From Clostridium simiarum (GTDB taxonomy: Bacteria; Bacillota; Clostridia; Clostridiales; Clostridiaceae), in contig NZ_JAHLQL010000006.1 of NCBI RefSeq assembly GCF_018919175.1, positions 100,143 through 164,142 on the forward strand: DNA of 64,000 nucleotides, read 5' to 3'. Both the position numbers and the translations under genes were made by a program. Position 1 is the first letter of the stretch, and each line of letters opens with the position of its first letter. Below the pieces are notes generated by a model that saw only the letters and a list, made by a program, of their open reading frames with translations, did not search any database and was not told the DNA's origin. Positions 25,130-34,117 of this stretch are shown in pieces.

Positions 25130-25759
25130 GTGAATTTAGACAGTATTATATTTGATTTAGATGGTACTTTGTGGGATTCCACACAGGGAGTTATGGAATC
25201 TTTTAATAAAACAATAAGTAAGTACAATGAAGTGAAAGACAAGCTAACAATAGAGGATATAAAAGGTATTATGGGCCTTTGTATAGAGGATATTGCTCTA
25301 AGGTTTTTCCCTTATTTAGATAAGGAAAAAGGGCTTGAAATAATTAAATGCTGTTGTGAGGAAGAGTGTGGCCATTTAGAAAACAAAGGTGGAATTTTAT
25401 ATGATGGTTTAGAGGAAACTCTAAAAAAATTAGCTAGTACACATAAACTATTTATTGTTAGTAATTGTCAATGTGGTTATATAGAGGCATTTTTTAAGGC
25501 ACATGGGTTAAGTAAATATTTCAAGGATTATGAAAATCCAGGTAGAACAGGACTTACTAAAGGTGAAAATATAAAACTAATAATAGAGAGAAACAATTTA
25601 AAAAGTCCAATATATGTTGGAGATACTGATGGGGATTTAAAGGCAGCAAGATTTGCCTCAATACCTTTTATTTATGCAAGATACGGTTTTGGAGAAGTTA
25701 CAGGATATGATTATGCAATTGATAGCTTTAAGGAACTTTATAAAATAATAATGCCTTAA
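25130..25759 (+). CDS. HAD-superfamily phosphatase, phosphoglycolate phosphatase-like
   Basis: A 209-residue HAD hydrolase expected to remove phosphate from a small molecule. Motif I FDLDGTLWDS is at residue 8, motif II is the serine in LFIVSNCQ near 108, motif III the lysine in LTKGENIK near 144, and motif IV YVGDTDGDLKAA near 163. A helical cap lies between motifs I and II, as in the Gph/PGMB subgroup. GTG start behind GGAGGAAGAG. The substrate cannot be assigned. It appears monocistronic. Confidence 0.9.
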   Translation: MNLDSIIFDLDGTLWDSTQGVMESFNKTISKYNEVKDKLTIEDIKGIMGLCIEDIALRFFPYLDKEKGLEIIKCCCEEECGHLENKGGILYDGLEETLKKLASTHKLFIVSNCQCGYIEAFFKAHGLSKYFKDYENPGRTGLTKGENIKLIIERNNLKSPIYVGDTDGDLKAARFASIPFIYARYGFGEVTGYDYAIDSFKELYKIIMP

Positions 25760-25942
25760 AATCCATATAGTTAAAAGGGAATAAGTTTAGATACTAGAAA
25801 AGATATATTAAGGAGAATATTTTATATGGACTAAAGCTTTTATAAATATAAATATTAATTAAGAGCAATACTAATAAGGAAAGTAATTATGTAATATAAA
25901 AAATCTATGGGACTCTATAAAGATAATAAGGAGGACGATTAT

Positions 25943-26542
25943 ATGACAAAAGATTTTTGTACTGCTGTAAAAGAAAGAAGAACTATATATGGAATTAGTA
26001 AAGAGGTAACTGTTTCTGATGAAAGAATTCAAGAAGTAATAGAATATGCTGTAAAGCATACTCCTTCATCATTTAACTCTCAAAGTGCAAGGGTTGTTGT
26101 TTTATTTGGTGAAAGTCATGATAAATTATGGGATATAACTAAAGAGGCCCTAAGAAAGATTGTTCCAGCAGATCAATTTAGTTCTACTGAAGCAAAGATT
26201 AATTCATTCAAAAGTGGTCATGGTACAGTTTTGTATTTTGAAGATACTGATGTTATTAAATCATTACAAGAAAAATTTGCACTTTATAAAGATAACTTCC
26301 CAATTTGGTCACAGCAATCTTCAGGTATGCTTCAATATGTAGTTTGGACATCTCTTGAAATTGAGGGACTTGGAGCATCTTTGCAACACTATAATGAACT
26401 TATTGAAGATGAGATAAAGAAGCAATGGAACATACAAAATAGTTGGAAGTTAATTGCACAAATGCCCTTTGGAAATCCAACAGCAGCTCCAGATGAAAAG
26501 AGCTTTATGCCATTAGAAGAGAGAGTAAAGATATTTAAATAG
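25943..26542 (+). CDS. Nitroreductase-family flavoprotein
   Basis: An oxidoreductase of about 199 residues in the FMN-dependent nitroreductase fold, subgroup of YdgI/HBN1-like proteins. N-terminal FMN contacts are seen in KERRTIYGIS and the block HTPSSFNSQSARVVVLFGE; a later block WTSLEIEGLGASLQHYN and the closing AQMPFGNPTAAPDEKSF are characteristic. The start at 25943 (MTKDFC) has AGGAGG seven bases upstream and is preferred to the upstream in-frame ATG at 25907. It probably acts on oxidised or nitro compounds in the cytosol. A terminator follows. Confidence 0.9.
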   Translation: MTKDFCTAVKERRTIYGISKEVTVSDERIQEVIEYAVKHTPSSFNSQSARVVVLFGESHDKLWDITKEALRKIVPADQFSSTEAKINSFKSGHGTVLYFEDTDVIKSLQEKFALYKDNFPIWSQQSSGMLQYVVWTSLEIEGLGASLQHYNELIEDEIKKQWNIQNSWKLIAQMPFGNPTAAPDEKSFMPLEERVKIFK

Positions 26543-26555
26543 GATATTAAAAATA

Positions 26556-26585
26556 CACCTACTTATTAGAGTAGGTGCTATTTTT
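26556..26585 (+). terminator. Rho-independent terminator
   Basis: CACCTAC pairs with GTAGGTG across an 8-base loop and runs into CTATTTTTAT, 13 bases after the nitroreductase stop. Confidence 0.8.
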
Positions 26586-26684
26586 ATGGGATAAATAGTT
26601 TTAATTCTAAATTAAAGTTTACTTTTTAAATTTTTTTTATGCTCTTCAAGAATAGTATTCATTTCTTGATAGAGTGAATAACAT

Positions 26685-26896
26685 TGTAAAAGTGAACATA
26701 TTATGGGACATGGTAAATACCGTAGTAGGCAACGCTATAAATGTAAGGATTGTGGCAAAACCTTTAATGATATTACTGTAGTCCAATGGCAGGAACACAT
26801 CATCCTCAAAAATGGGGATAGTATCTTCAATTTATAGCTGAGGGAACAACACTACCTAAAATAGCAAAGGCTTTAACAGAAGTATTTCTACAGCAT
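26685..26896 (+). pseudogene. Transposase remnant, IS1595-like
   Basis: One frame reads CKSEHIMGHGKYRSRQRYK, then CKDCGKTFNDIT, the zinc-ribbon start of IS1595-type transposases. It then shifts frame to PMAGTHHPQKWG, a stop, YLQFIAEGTTLPKIAKAL. At least one frameshift and one in-frame stop are present and the catalytic domain is missing, so this is a dead fragment. The zinc-ribbon cysteines are still intact. Confidence 0.6.
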
Positions 26897-26905
26897 TTTT
26901 CTTGT

Positions 26906-27706
26906 TTAGCCATTCAATGTTATATTACAAAATTCTTTACTAAAAATTTTCTTTGTTTTAGACAAAAATATTATTGCTATTATAAAATATACAACTATGA
27001 AACTTTCTGCAACGAATATGTTTGTTATTATTTTCGTTTGGTATAGACTCGCAGGAATATCCATTAATGCGTGTAATAGTATTGCAATAAATAGGTATAT
27101 ATTCTTTCTGTATCTTACTGCATATAGAACTACCATTGTTAATGCTACTTGAATACCAAAAGCAAATATTCTTTCTGCCAAACCAATTATAATAATGTGT
27201 GAATTTGATTGAATTAGTAATTCTTTTAGTTGATTAAGTTGTATAATTTGAGAGGAAGGAACTTTTGAAGCTAATACAGTATCAAATGAACCACTATTTA
27301 TTAAACTACTGTAAATTATATATTGTATATTTGCAATAGTACCAATGAGGAAAGCCTCTATACCACCATGTCCTATTCCGTAAGCGAGACCATCTTTCCA
27401 TTCATGCTTATTTTTTAAAATCGTTTTAAAAGCAATAAATCTACCAGTTTCCTCAAATAAACCTGCCATCAATGCTCCGTATATAGAAAGCACTATGGGA
27501 TTGGAAATTAAATTATTTCCTATTACCACCAGATGAAGAAGTTTTTCAAGTATTTGTGTAAACACAAAGAAAACTATCATACCTATAAAAAAAGGTTTTA
27601 AATTTAACTTTTCTTTCCTCTTGAAATACAAAAATATAATTAGCGGAAATAGTAAACATATGATTGCTGATATTGCCATAGACAATATAAAGGTATTACT
27701 TACCAT
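26906..27706 (-). CDS. YhfC-family intramembrane protease-like protein
   Basis: A 266-residue integral membrane protein of the YhfC family, related to glutamic-type CAAX intramembrane proteases. About seven hydrophobic spans are visible. The likely catalytic motif EETGRFIAFKT lies near residue 84, followed by a conserved GIGHGGIEAFLIG near 110 and HALMDIPA near 213, each placing a Glu or His in a membrane span as the family does. The substrate is unknown. GGGGAAAT lies just before the ATG. The gene is isolated between two pseudogenes. Confidence 0.85.
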   Translation of the reverse strand: MVSNTFILSMAISAIICLLFPLIIFLYFKRKEKLNLKPFFIGMIVFFVFTQILEKLLHLVVIGNNLISNPIVLSIYGALMAGLFEETGRFIAFKTILKNKHEWKDGLAYGIGHGGIEAFLIGTIANIQYIIYSSLINSGSFDTVLASKVPSSQIIQLNQLKELLIQSNSHIIIIGLAERIFAFGIQVALTMVVLYAVRYRKNIYLFIAILLHALMDIPASLYQTKIITNIFVAESFIVVYFIIAIIFLSKTKKIFSKEFCNITLNG

Positions 27707-27892
27707 AAAATTTCCCCTTTCGTTATTAAATATATTTTTATTAGATTCCTTTTTTTAGTATATTTCTATATTATATACAGGTTCAATTTAGAAATCAATT
27801 ATTTTACCAACAATATTTACGAAAAGAGTAAAACCAATGGCAAAGCACTGTTTACTATGGATACTGAAGTGGAGAGTTATATAGTTTAAATG

Positions 27893-28698
27893 AAAAAATG
27901 AGGCATCTAAATTACTAGATACATCAATAAAGCCAAAGAATGTAAAATATAAAGAAAAGTCTAAGGAGTATATAATATTAGATGAAAAAGATAACTTATT
28001 TTCAATAAATGAAAAGGGTGAAAAAAGGGATATATCTTCTGATATTTTAACTTATAATATTAGTAATGATGAAGATAAAGCGATTTATTATATAGGTAAA
28101 GATAGTAATTTATATAAAAATAAGGAAGAAAACTTAAAAATAGATAGTGATACAGTGAAATTTTATTGCATTGGTAACACAGTTATTTATAGGAAAGATA
28201 AGGATGAAAAACCTATATGTAAAAACTGATGATGAGGAAAGCAGGACAGGTAAAAAACTTCTTAATAAAGGAAGACTTGTTAGCCTATGTAACACAAGAT
28301 AATAAAGTATTTTTAATAAAAAATAATAAAAAGCCAGAACTAGTAATAGAAAACGCAAAAGATTATAATAAGATTTGCTTTAATAATGAAAAATTATTTA
28401 AAAATATTTTTGAGCAGTCTGATATAATTGAAGTTAGCAACAAGAAGATAATGAAAAAGTTATGTTCAATTTTGAAAAGAAAACCATAAGTATGCTTACA
28501 GAATATAGTAATCCAGAGGTTAAGTATGAAGTTGTAAGTGATCATGCAGGAAATATAAGCAACATAGGGAAAAAAGAATTATTTATAAAAATAGATATGG
28601 AAGATGAAGAAGTAGAAAATGATTTTATAAATTTAGATGTTAAGTGTAGCAAAATAATGTTTTATAATGGAAAAAAGTATATTTTCAGGATGACTTAG
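27893..28698 (+). pseudogene. Degraded beta-propeller-like repeat protein
   Basis: Three frame segments (27893-28229, 28229-28489 and 28462-28698) read as one protein after two frame corrections. The repeats alternate phrases such as YIILDEKDNLFSINEKG, YYIGKDSNLYKNKEENL and LAYVTQDNKVFLIKNNKK, typical of TolB/WD40-like propeller proteins in clostridia that often have an N-terminal zinc ribbon and membrane anchor. No anchor or start codon remains, and the frame is closed upstream by a TGA, so the gene is truncated and frameshifted. Confidence 0.6.
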
Positions 28699-28748
28699 AA
28701 GTATATATAATGAATTGATACTAATTATAGATAAGTGGGGTAGAAGGT

Positions 28749-29966
28749 ATGAAGAAAAATTATGTTATTATAGGAAGCGGAATTGCGGCAATAAGCGCTG
28801 CTAAGGCAATTAGAGATAGAGATAAACATGGACATATACTTATATATGGAGATGAAAAAAATCTTCCTTATTTAAGGATAAAGCTATCTAAGGATTTACT
28901 TAAGGGTTTAAATGATGATAAAATTCTTTTGAAGAAACAGCAGTGGTATGAAGAAAATAATATAAAGTTTTTTAGAGACACAAGAGTTTCAAAAATAGAT
29001 GCAGAAAATAAGCTTATAATGACCTCAAAAGGAGAAGAAATCTCCTATGATAAGTTACTCATTGCAACAGGTTCGCATAATAGAAAACTTCCTGTTATAG
29101 GTTCTGATAAAGAGGGGGCATTTACCCTTAGAAGCATATTAGATGCAAAGAATATTAAAGATTATCTTAAAGATAAAAACAATGTGGTTCATATAGGTGG
29201 AGGGGTTCAAGGTATTGAAACTGCTTGGACACTACATTCTAAGGGTAAAGAAGTATTTATTGTTGAATCCGGTAAAAGACTTATGTCAAGATTACTAGAT
29301 GAAAGAGCATTCCTTATATTGAAAGAAAAAATAGAAGAGTCAGGAGTAAAGTTTATTTGTGATGCTAAGGTAGATGAAATTCTTGGATCACATAAGGTTG
29401 AGGCAATTAGCATAAATAATAATAAGATTCTTCCTTGTGATAGTGTAATATATTCTATAGGCATGATTCCAAATACTGAAATAGTAAAGGGGACTTCTAT
29501 TAAAATTAATAAAGGAATTATAGTTAATGAAAATATGGAAACCTCCATTAAAGGGATTTATGCGGCAGGAGATGTGGCAGAGTTTAAAGATAATATAGAA
29601 GGGCTATGGATTAAGGCTACGGAGCAAGGGGGAGTTGCTGGAGCAAATATGGCAGGAGAGGATGTAAGCTATAAGACTTCAGTTCCTGTGACTGTATTTA
29701 ATGGCTTTAATATTTCCTTATTTTCTATGGGAGATGTAAATGAAGGAAGTTATGATAATAGTATAAAAGAAGAAATAGATAAGAAGTACATTAGAGTATT
29801 TATTAAAGATTCTAAGATAGTGGGAGCTATTTCAATTGCTGATATTACTATATCAAAGGCATTTAAATTATTTATAGAAAAGGAAGTGTCTTTAGAAGGA
29901 ATTGACCTAAATACTATAACTATAAAGGAATTAATATTAGAACTTGAAAAGAGGCTTAGATTTTAA
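28749..29966 (+). CDS. NADH:rubredoxin oxidoreductase-like flavoprotein
   Basis: A 405-residue FAD- and NAD(P)H-dependent oxidoreductase like clostridial rubredoxin reductase (NroR) and nitrite reductase NirB flavin domains. The FAD-binding GSGIAAISAAKAI lies near residue 8, LLIATGSHNRK near 102, the NAD-binding GGGVQGIETAWTL near 141, and the second FAD motif GIYAAGDVAEF near 268. The C-terminal 80 residues form the reductase dimer domain. It likely passes electrons to rubredoxin for oxygen or peroxide defence; no partner gene is adjacent. GGGGTAG precedes the ATG. Two hairpins follow. Confidence 0.85.
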   Translation: MKKNYVIIGSGIAAISAAKAIRDRDKHGHILIYGDEKNLPYLRIKLSKDLLKGLNDDKILLKKQQWYEENNIKFFRDTRVSKIDAENKLIMTSKGEEISYDKLLIATGSHNRKLPVIGSDKEGAFTLRSILDAKNIKDYLKDKNNVVHIGGGVQGIETAWTLHSKGKEVFIVESGKRLMSRLLDERAFLILKEKIEESGVKFICDAKVDEILGSHKVEAISINNNKILPCDSVIYSIGMIPNTEIVKGTSIKINKGIIVNENMETSIKGIYAAGDVAEFKDNIEGLWIKATEQGGVAGANMAGEDVSYKTSVPVTVFNGFNISLFSMGDVNEGSYDNSIKEEIDKKYIRVFIKDSKIVGAISIADITISKAFKLFIEKEVSLEGIDLNTITIKELILELEKRLRF

Positions 29967-29978
29967 GAGAAAAAAACA

Positions 29979-30018
29979 GTAGATAGTTTTGTTTTTACAC
30001 AAAACTATCTACTTTCCC
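29979..30018 (+). terminator. Long hairpin terminator
   Basis: A perfect 14-base stem (GTAGATAGTTTTGT with ACAAAACTATCTAC) with a six-base loop, followed by TTTCCC, lies 13 bases after the flavoprotein stop codon. Confidence 0.75.
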
Positions 30019-30037
30019 ACTTATGTAATAATTATAA

Positions 30038-30075
30038 CAAAAGCTTGCATCAAATAAAATGTGCAAGCTTTTTAT
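30038..30075. terminator. Second terminator, possibly shared with convergent gene
   Basis: AAGCTTGCA pairs with TGCAAGCTT and is flanked by As on the left and Ts on the right, so it can act on both strands. It lies between two convergent genes. Confidence 0.7.
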
Positions 30076-30121
30076 AGTATTTATTCTATTATAGTAAACC
30101 TATCTTCTTTATTTCTTAATG

Positions 30122-30745
30122 CTATTTTAATTTTTCAATTGTTACTTCTATATCTTCTTTTATTTGATCGATTGTCATATCTTTAAACATTGGAAAAATA
30201 TTAGGATCTTGTTTAGCTTCCTTATATATAGAGCTATTAAAACTTCTATTTTCATTATTATTAATTTCTATTTTATCTTGATATGGACTTATTGAATAAA
30301 AGTTATCCTTATCTTTTTTTAAAAATAATATCACATTCTCACCTTTTCTATAAGGTGATATACTATCTTCTATAAATCTATCATCATTTATTTTATCACC
30401 AATTCTTTGATTTACTATTATATTTCTATTATCTTCAATGTTTCCTTTAAAGATTTTATTAATTTTTATTTGGCTCCTTGAAAAAATTATATGCTTTGTC
30501 TTACTTCCGCTACTAGTCACCGGTTTTAAATATTCAGGCTCTAAATCCTCAACTATTCCTTCAACTATTGCATCTGAATTTTTTACTAGCTCTTCAGTTG
30601 TATTATACATTACTGGTAAACTGTGAATCTTCATTGGGATCTTACTTTCTGTTTTATTATTTACAAATCTAGACTTTACAAAAGGAGCTGCTAAAATAAT
30701 AGCTGATAAACCTAAAACTAAAGTTATCTTTAAACTATTTTTCAT
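30122..30745 (-). CDS. Exported or membrane-anchored protein of unknown function
   Basis: A 207-residue protein from the ATG at 30745, which has AGGAGG eight bases upstream. An N-terminal hydrophobic segment (residues 5-23, LKITLVLGLSAIILAAPFV) follows two lysines and acts as signal or anchor. The outer domain of about 180 residues has a pattern of strands (DAIVEGIVEDLEP, then IKINKIFKGN, then ENVILFLKKDKDNFYSI). It resembles a family of clostridial secreted proteins whose function I do not know. It stands alone. Confidence 0.65.
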   Translation of the reverse strand: MKNSLKITLVLGLSAIILAAPFVKSRFVNNKTESKIPMKIHSLPVMYNTTEELVKNSDAIVEGIVEDLEPEYLKPVTSSGSKTKHIIFSRSQIKINKIFKGNIEDNRNIIVNQRIGDKINDDRFIEDSISPYRKGENVILFLKKDKDNFYSISPYQDKIEINNNENRSFNSSIYKEAKQDPNIFPMFKDMTIDQIKEDIEVTIEKLK

Positions 30746-31733
30746 AATAACGTTCCTCCTAAGCACTAATTATAAAATTATCTAACCCTGTACAATTTTC
30801 AAAGGGCAAGGATTTATAGCAAATATTAAGCTATTTTTTCATAACTACCTAATATAACCTTATATTTTATTAATTAAGTGCACTTAACTTAAATATTAAA
30901 CAGTCTAAAATTATTTATTTAGATCTGAACTTTTGAACAATAAAAATATAATCTAATTAATATACAAGACTTCATTGTTTTTATAAATTTCCAATTAACA
31001 GCTTTAAAGATATAATATTCCAAATATTTCATTTTGTAAACATTTCCATATGTTTTATGATTGCATTAATTTAATTTAACTAATATTACCTTTATATTAC
31101 TTTGAAAATCTATACCTTTTCTCTTATCTCAAATATACTTACCATAGTACTCTAGAGGACAATGGAGTAGAAGGAAAATAAAATAATTATTTTCTTCCTA
31201 CTCCATTAATATTAGCTTATATATGCTAATAGACTTCTAGAAGTTTCAAAATAGAGTTTAAATATTAATAACTTATAGAATATTAACTTATACATCTTAA
31301 ACCAGGTTAGGCATAGATGTTTTCAATTCTTCTTTTATAATAAAATATCAACTTATGCATCCTAAATTTAGCTTAGGGTTCGTATATTATAAAGCTAAAT
31401 TAGGTTTAATATTTCTTCTTTTCTATCTAAAATGTCATTGGATAATAATTGTGCTGAAGAAAGTGGACAATTGTATTTATTTTTCCCAATCAGAAGATTA
31501 TAACTATGTGAACATAATTATAATTTGATTAATTTATAATCTTATTAAAAGATAATCAAGGGAACTCTAAAAAAGAGTTCCCTTGAAAAATATAACCTTA
31601 CATTATAACATTTCCATAAATTTAATCTCATTTGGATATACATCTGTTTTGATCTACATCAAAGACATTTAAACTATTTATAGAAAAGGAAATATCCTTA
31701 GAAAAACTTGATAACTATGCAGGATATATTATT
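30746..31733. other. Long non-coding stretch with hairpins and gene-end remnants
   Basis: Nearly 1 kb without a gene. It holds a near-perfect 20-base-arm hairpin (31161-31207, AATGGAGTAG to CTACTCCATT) and a perfect 12-base inverted repeat (31557-31585, CAAGGGAACTCT). Two stretches match the ends of neighbouring genes: 31417-31458 resembles the 3' end of the sulfite reductase gene near 33170-33210, and 31663-31712 resembles the 3' end of the flavoprotein gene near 29865-29915. They look like traces of lost duplicates. Confidence 0.55.
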
Positions 31734-32768
31734 TTAACCTACATATCCAGCAAATATTTTAATAAATAGTAAAGATGAGGCAGCAACAGCAGCCCAAGTA
31801 CATCCACCAAGTATAATAGGCTTAATTCCTTTTGTAAATAAATCTTTTAGCTGAATTTTAAATCCAACACCAGCTAGAGCCACAGTGATTAAGAATTTAT
31901 AGCCCTTTTTAAAGAAGGCTGATGCACCTTTAATGTTGCTAAATACACCTACAGTATTAAGGATAGCCATTACTAGGAAAATAAGGATAAACCATGGGAA
32001 AACCTTCATAACAGTTTTTCCTACAGAGGTTTTTTGTGCTGCATTAGCATTTCCTTTAGCTTCCTTTCTTACAGTTATAATAGTGAAAATAATAGCAAGA
32101 AGAATTAACATAGTAGTTCTTGTAAGTTTAACTGTAATTGCTAAGTTTAAATCAAGGTTATTTAAAACATTGTAAGTAGCTTCAGCTGCAGCAACACTAG
32201 AAGTATCATTGATAGCAGAGCCGGCTAAAAAACCAAATTGGTTGGCGGTTAAACCAAGAGCTCCTGCCAAATAAGGGTAGATTAAAGCTGCAAAAATATC
32301 AAATAAAAAGATAGCTGTCATGGCATAAGCAATTTCAGTTTCTTTTGCTTTAATAATGGATGCCAAGGTTGCAATTGCAGTACCGCCGCAGATACAAGTA
32401 CCTCCACCTACTAATGTGCAAGTATTAGTGGATAGTTCCAGTTTTTTACCTACAAGGTAAGCTACTGTAAAGGATAAACAAATATTAAAAATAATTAATG
32501 GCAAAGCTTTTGCTCCATAACCTAAGATTTCATTAAAGTTAAGAGTTGCACCAGCTAAAATAATTCCAAGACTTAAAAACTTTTTACCTGCGAAAGTAGT
32601 TCCAGATTTAAAATCTTTATCCACAGTTGGCATAAAGTTTACAATAAGCATACTTATAAATAAACCAATCATAGGAGCACCAACTAATTTTTGTAATCCC
32701 CCTAAAAAAGTTGCTATAATACCGATTACAATACAAAGACCAATGGCAAAGAATTTTTTAGTATTCAA
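31734..32768 (-). CDS. YeiH-family putative sulfate exporter
   Basis: A 344-residue inner-membrane protein with about ten hydrophobic spans, of the YeiH family (conserved family 698). The characteristic block CTLVGGGTCICGGTAIATLA lies near residue 117, and GSAINDTSSVAAA near residue 183. The family is annotated as putative sulfate exporters and often lies beside LysR regulators and sulfur genes, as here. Substrate specificity is inference from context with the sulfite reductase downstream on the same strand order. AGGGGATA lies before the ATG. Confidence 0.88.
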   Translation of the reverse strand: MNTKKFFAIGLCIVIGIIATFLGGLQKLVGAPMIGLFISMLIVNFMPTVDKDFKSGTTFAGKKFLSLGIILAGATLNFNEILGYGAKALPLIIFNICLSFTVAYLVGKKLELSTNTCTLVGGGTCICGGTAIATLASIIKAKETEIAYAMTAIFLFDIFAALIYPYLAGALGLTANQFGFLAGSAINDTSSVAAAEATYNVLNNLDLNLAITVKLTRTTMLILLAIIFTIITVRKEAKGNANAAQKTSVGKTVMKVFPWFILIFLVMAILNTVGVFSNIKGASAFFKKGYKFLITVALAGVGFKIQLKDLFTKGIKPIILGGCTWAAVAASSLLFIKIFAGYVG

Positions 32769-33128
32769 GATTTATATCCCCTTTCTTTATAGGCTAATAT
32801 GCTACCAGAAATCTTTCATTTCTGTAGAAGCTTATTTATCACCTTTAGCTAAGTGAGTTACCCCTTTAATTCATATTGATGTTTTACATTTCCTCAAACT
32901 TTTAATAAATTAACATCACTTGTTAAAAAAAAGACAAAATAACTAAAAAAAATAATTGTTCCTAGAAGGAAGTATTAAAATTAATCCTTCTTCTGGATCC
33001 AGTGATTCATAGAATTAGGAGGAGTTTCTTTAAGAGAAACTCCTTTCTTAATCTAAATATTATAGGAATTTATCCAAGGCTATGAGACCTTTTAAAAGGT
33101 CTCATAGTTATGGACTAAATTTTAAGGA
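32769..33128. other. Intergenic region with two palindromes
   Basis: It contains GGAGTTTC with GAAACTCC (33019-33041) and the perfect 24-base palindrome ATGAGACCTTTT/AAAAGGTCTCAT (33081-33104). Both are positioned to end the leftward sulfite reductase transcript. The promoter of the YeiH gene should also lie here, but no clear boxes were picked out. Confidence 0.5.
33081..33104 (-). terminator. Palindrome downstream of sulfite reductase gene
   Basis: A perfect palindrome with 12-base arms and no loop, 25 bases after the stop codon of the minus-strand gene. It could fold as an RNA terminator stem, though a T-run is missing. Confidence 0.45.
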
Positions 33129-34082
33129 TTAGCAAGTAGCTCCACCAACTAAGTGAAGGTTAGAATCTATGATTTCTTGTTTTCTATCTAAAAGCTCATT
33201 GGATAATAATTGTGCTTCAACATTTTCAAAACCAATTCTTTCGATAGTTTGAGATAAACGTTCCCCAGTTTTACCTTGTTCTCTGTATAAAAGAATAGTC
33301 TTTTCAATTACATTCATAGCTTCTTCTTTATCTGTGAATACTTTGTTAAGAGCAATACCATGAGCAACACGTTTTCCCCATCTACCGCCAATGTAGATTT
33401 TGTATCCTACTTTACCATCTTCTATAGCATCAAAGTGACACTTTCCAACGCAACGTCCGCAGTTGTTACATTCATCTTCGCTGATTTGTAACATTCCATC
33501 AACAACTTTAGCTGCGTTTACTGGACAGGCATCTTCTACGGAACATTTTTTACATCCATTACAGGCATCTTCGTCAAAGTTAGGTATCATTTGACCTATG
33601 ATTCCTAAATCATTTAAGTCAGGCTTAACGCAGTTGTTAGGACATCCACCTACAGCGATTTTGAATTTGTGTGGTAACTTAACATTTGCGTATCCATTAA
33701 AGAATCTTTCATGAATTTCTTCTGATAATCCAAAAGTATCAATTAAACCATATTGACAGGTTGTACCCTTACAAGAAACTACTGGACGTACCTTAGAACC
33801 AGTACCACCTGTTACAAGGCCTTCTTTAGCTATGTATGTTCTAAAATCTTCAATTTTATCATATGGAACACCTTGGACTTCAAATGTTAATCTAGTTGTA
33901 AGAGTCACAATACCATTTCCATAAAGTTCAGCTGCTTCTGATATGCATTTGTTTTGAGCTGCTGTAATTTTACCATTTACAGTAATGATTCTTGCTGAGA
34001 AGTTGTCAGTTCCCTTATTGCTAAGGAAGCCTAAGGCTTTTACTTTTTTTTCATCTGCAGCACTAATAGTTAAAGTTGCCAT
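33129..34082 (-). CDS. Siroheme-type sulfite reductase, AsrC-like
   Basis: A 317-residue protein expected to reduce sulfite (or nitrite) at a siroheme-[4Fe-4S] centre. An N-terminal ferredoxin-like half-domain is followed by the siroheme cluster ligands VSCKGTTCQYG near residue 104 and GGCPNNCVKPDLND near 146. A two-cluster ferredoxin insert follows (CNGCKKCSVEDACP near 175; CNNCGRCVGKC near 201) and then the closing half. The first pair is spaced C-x4-C, where C-x5-C is usual. Length and layout resemble AsrC, but no asrA or asrB is adjacent; the flavoprotein 35 bases upstream may supply electrons. Confidence 0.8.
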   Translation of the reverse strand: MATLTISAADEKKVKALGFLSNKGTDNFSARIITVNGKITAAQNKCISEAAELYGNGIVTLTTRLTFEVQGVPYDKIEDFRTYIAKEGLVTGGTGSKVRPVVSCKGTTCQYGLIDTFGLSEEIHERFFNGYANVKLPHKFKIAVGGCPNNCVKPDLNDLGIIGQMIPNFDEDACNGCKKCSVEDACPVNAAKVVDGMLQISEDECNNCGRCVGKCHFDAIEDGKVGYKIYIGGRWGKRVAHGIALNKVFTDKEEAMNVIEKTILLYREQGKTGERLSQTIERIGFENVEAQLLSNELLDRKQEIIDSNLHLVGGATC

Positions 34083-34117
34083 AATTTAAAACCCTCCATT
34101 AAACTAAAATTATTATT

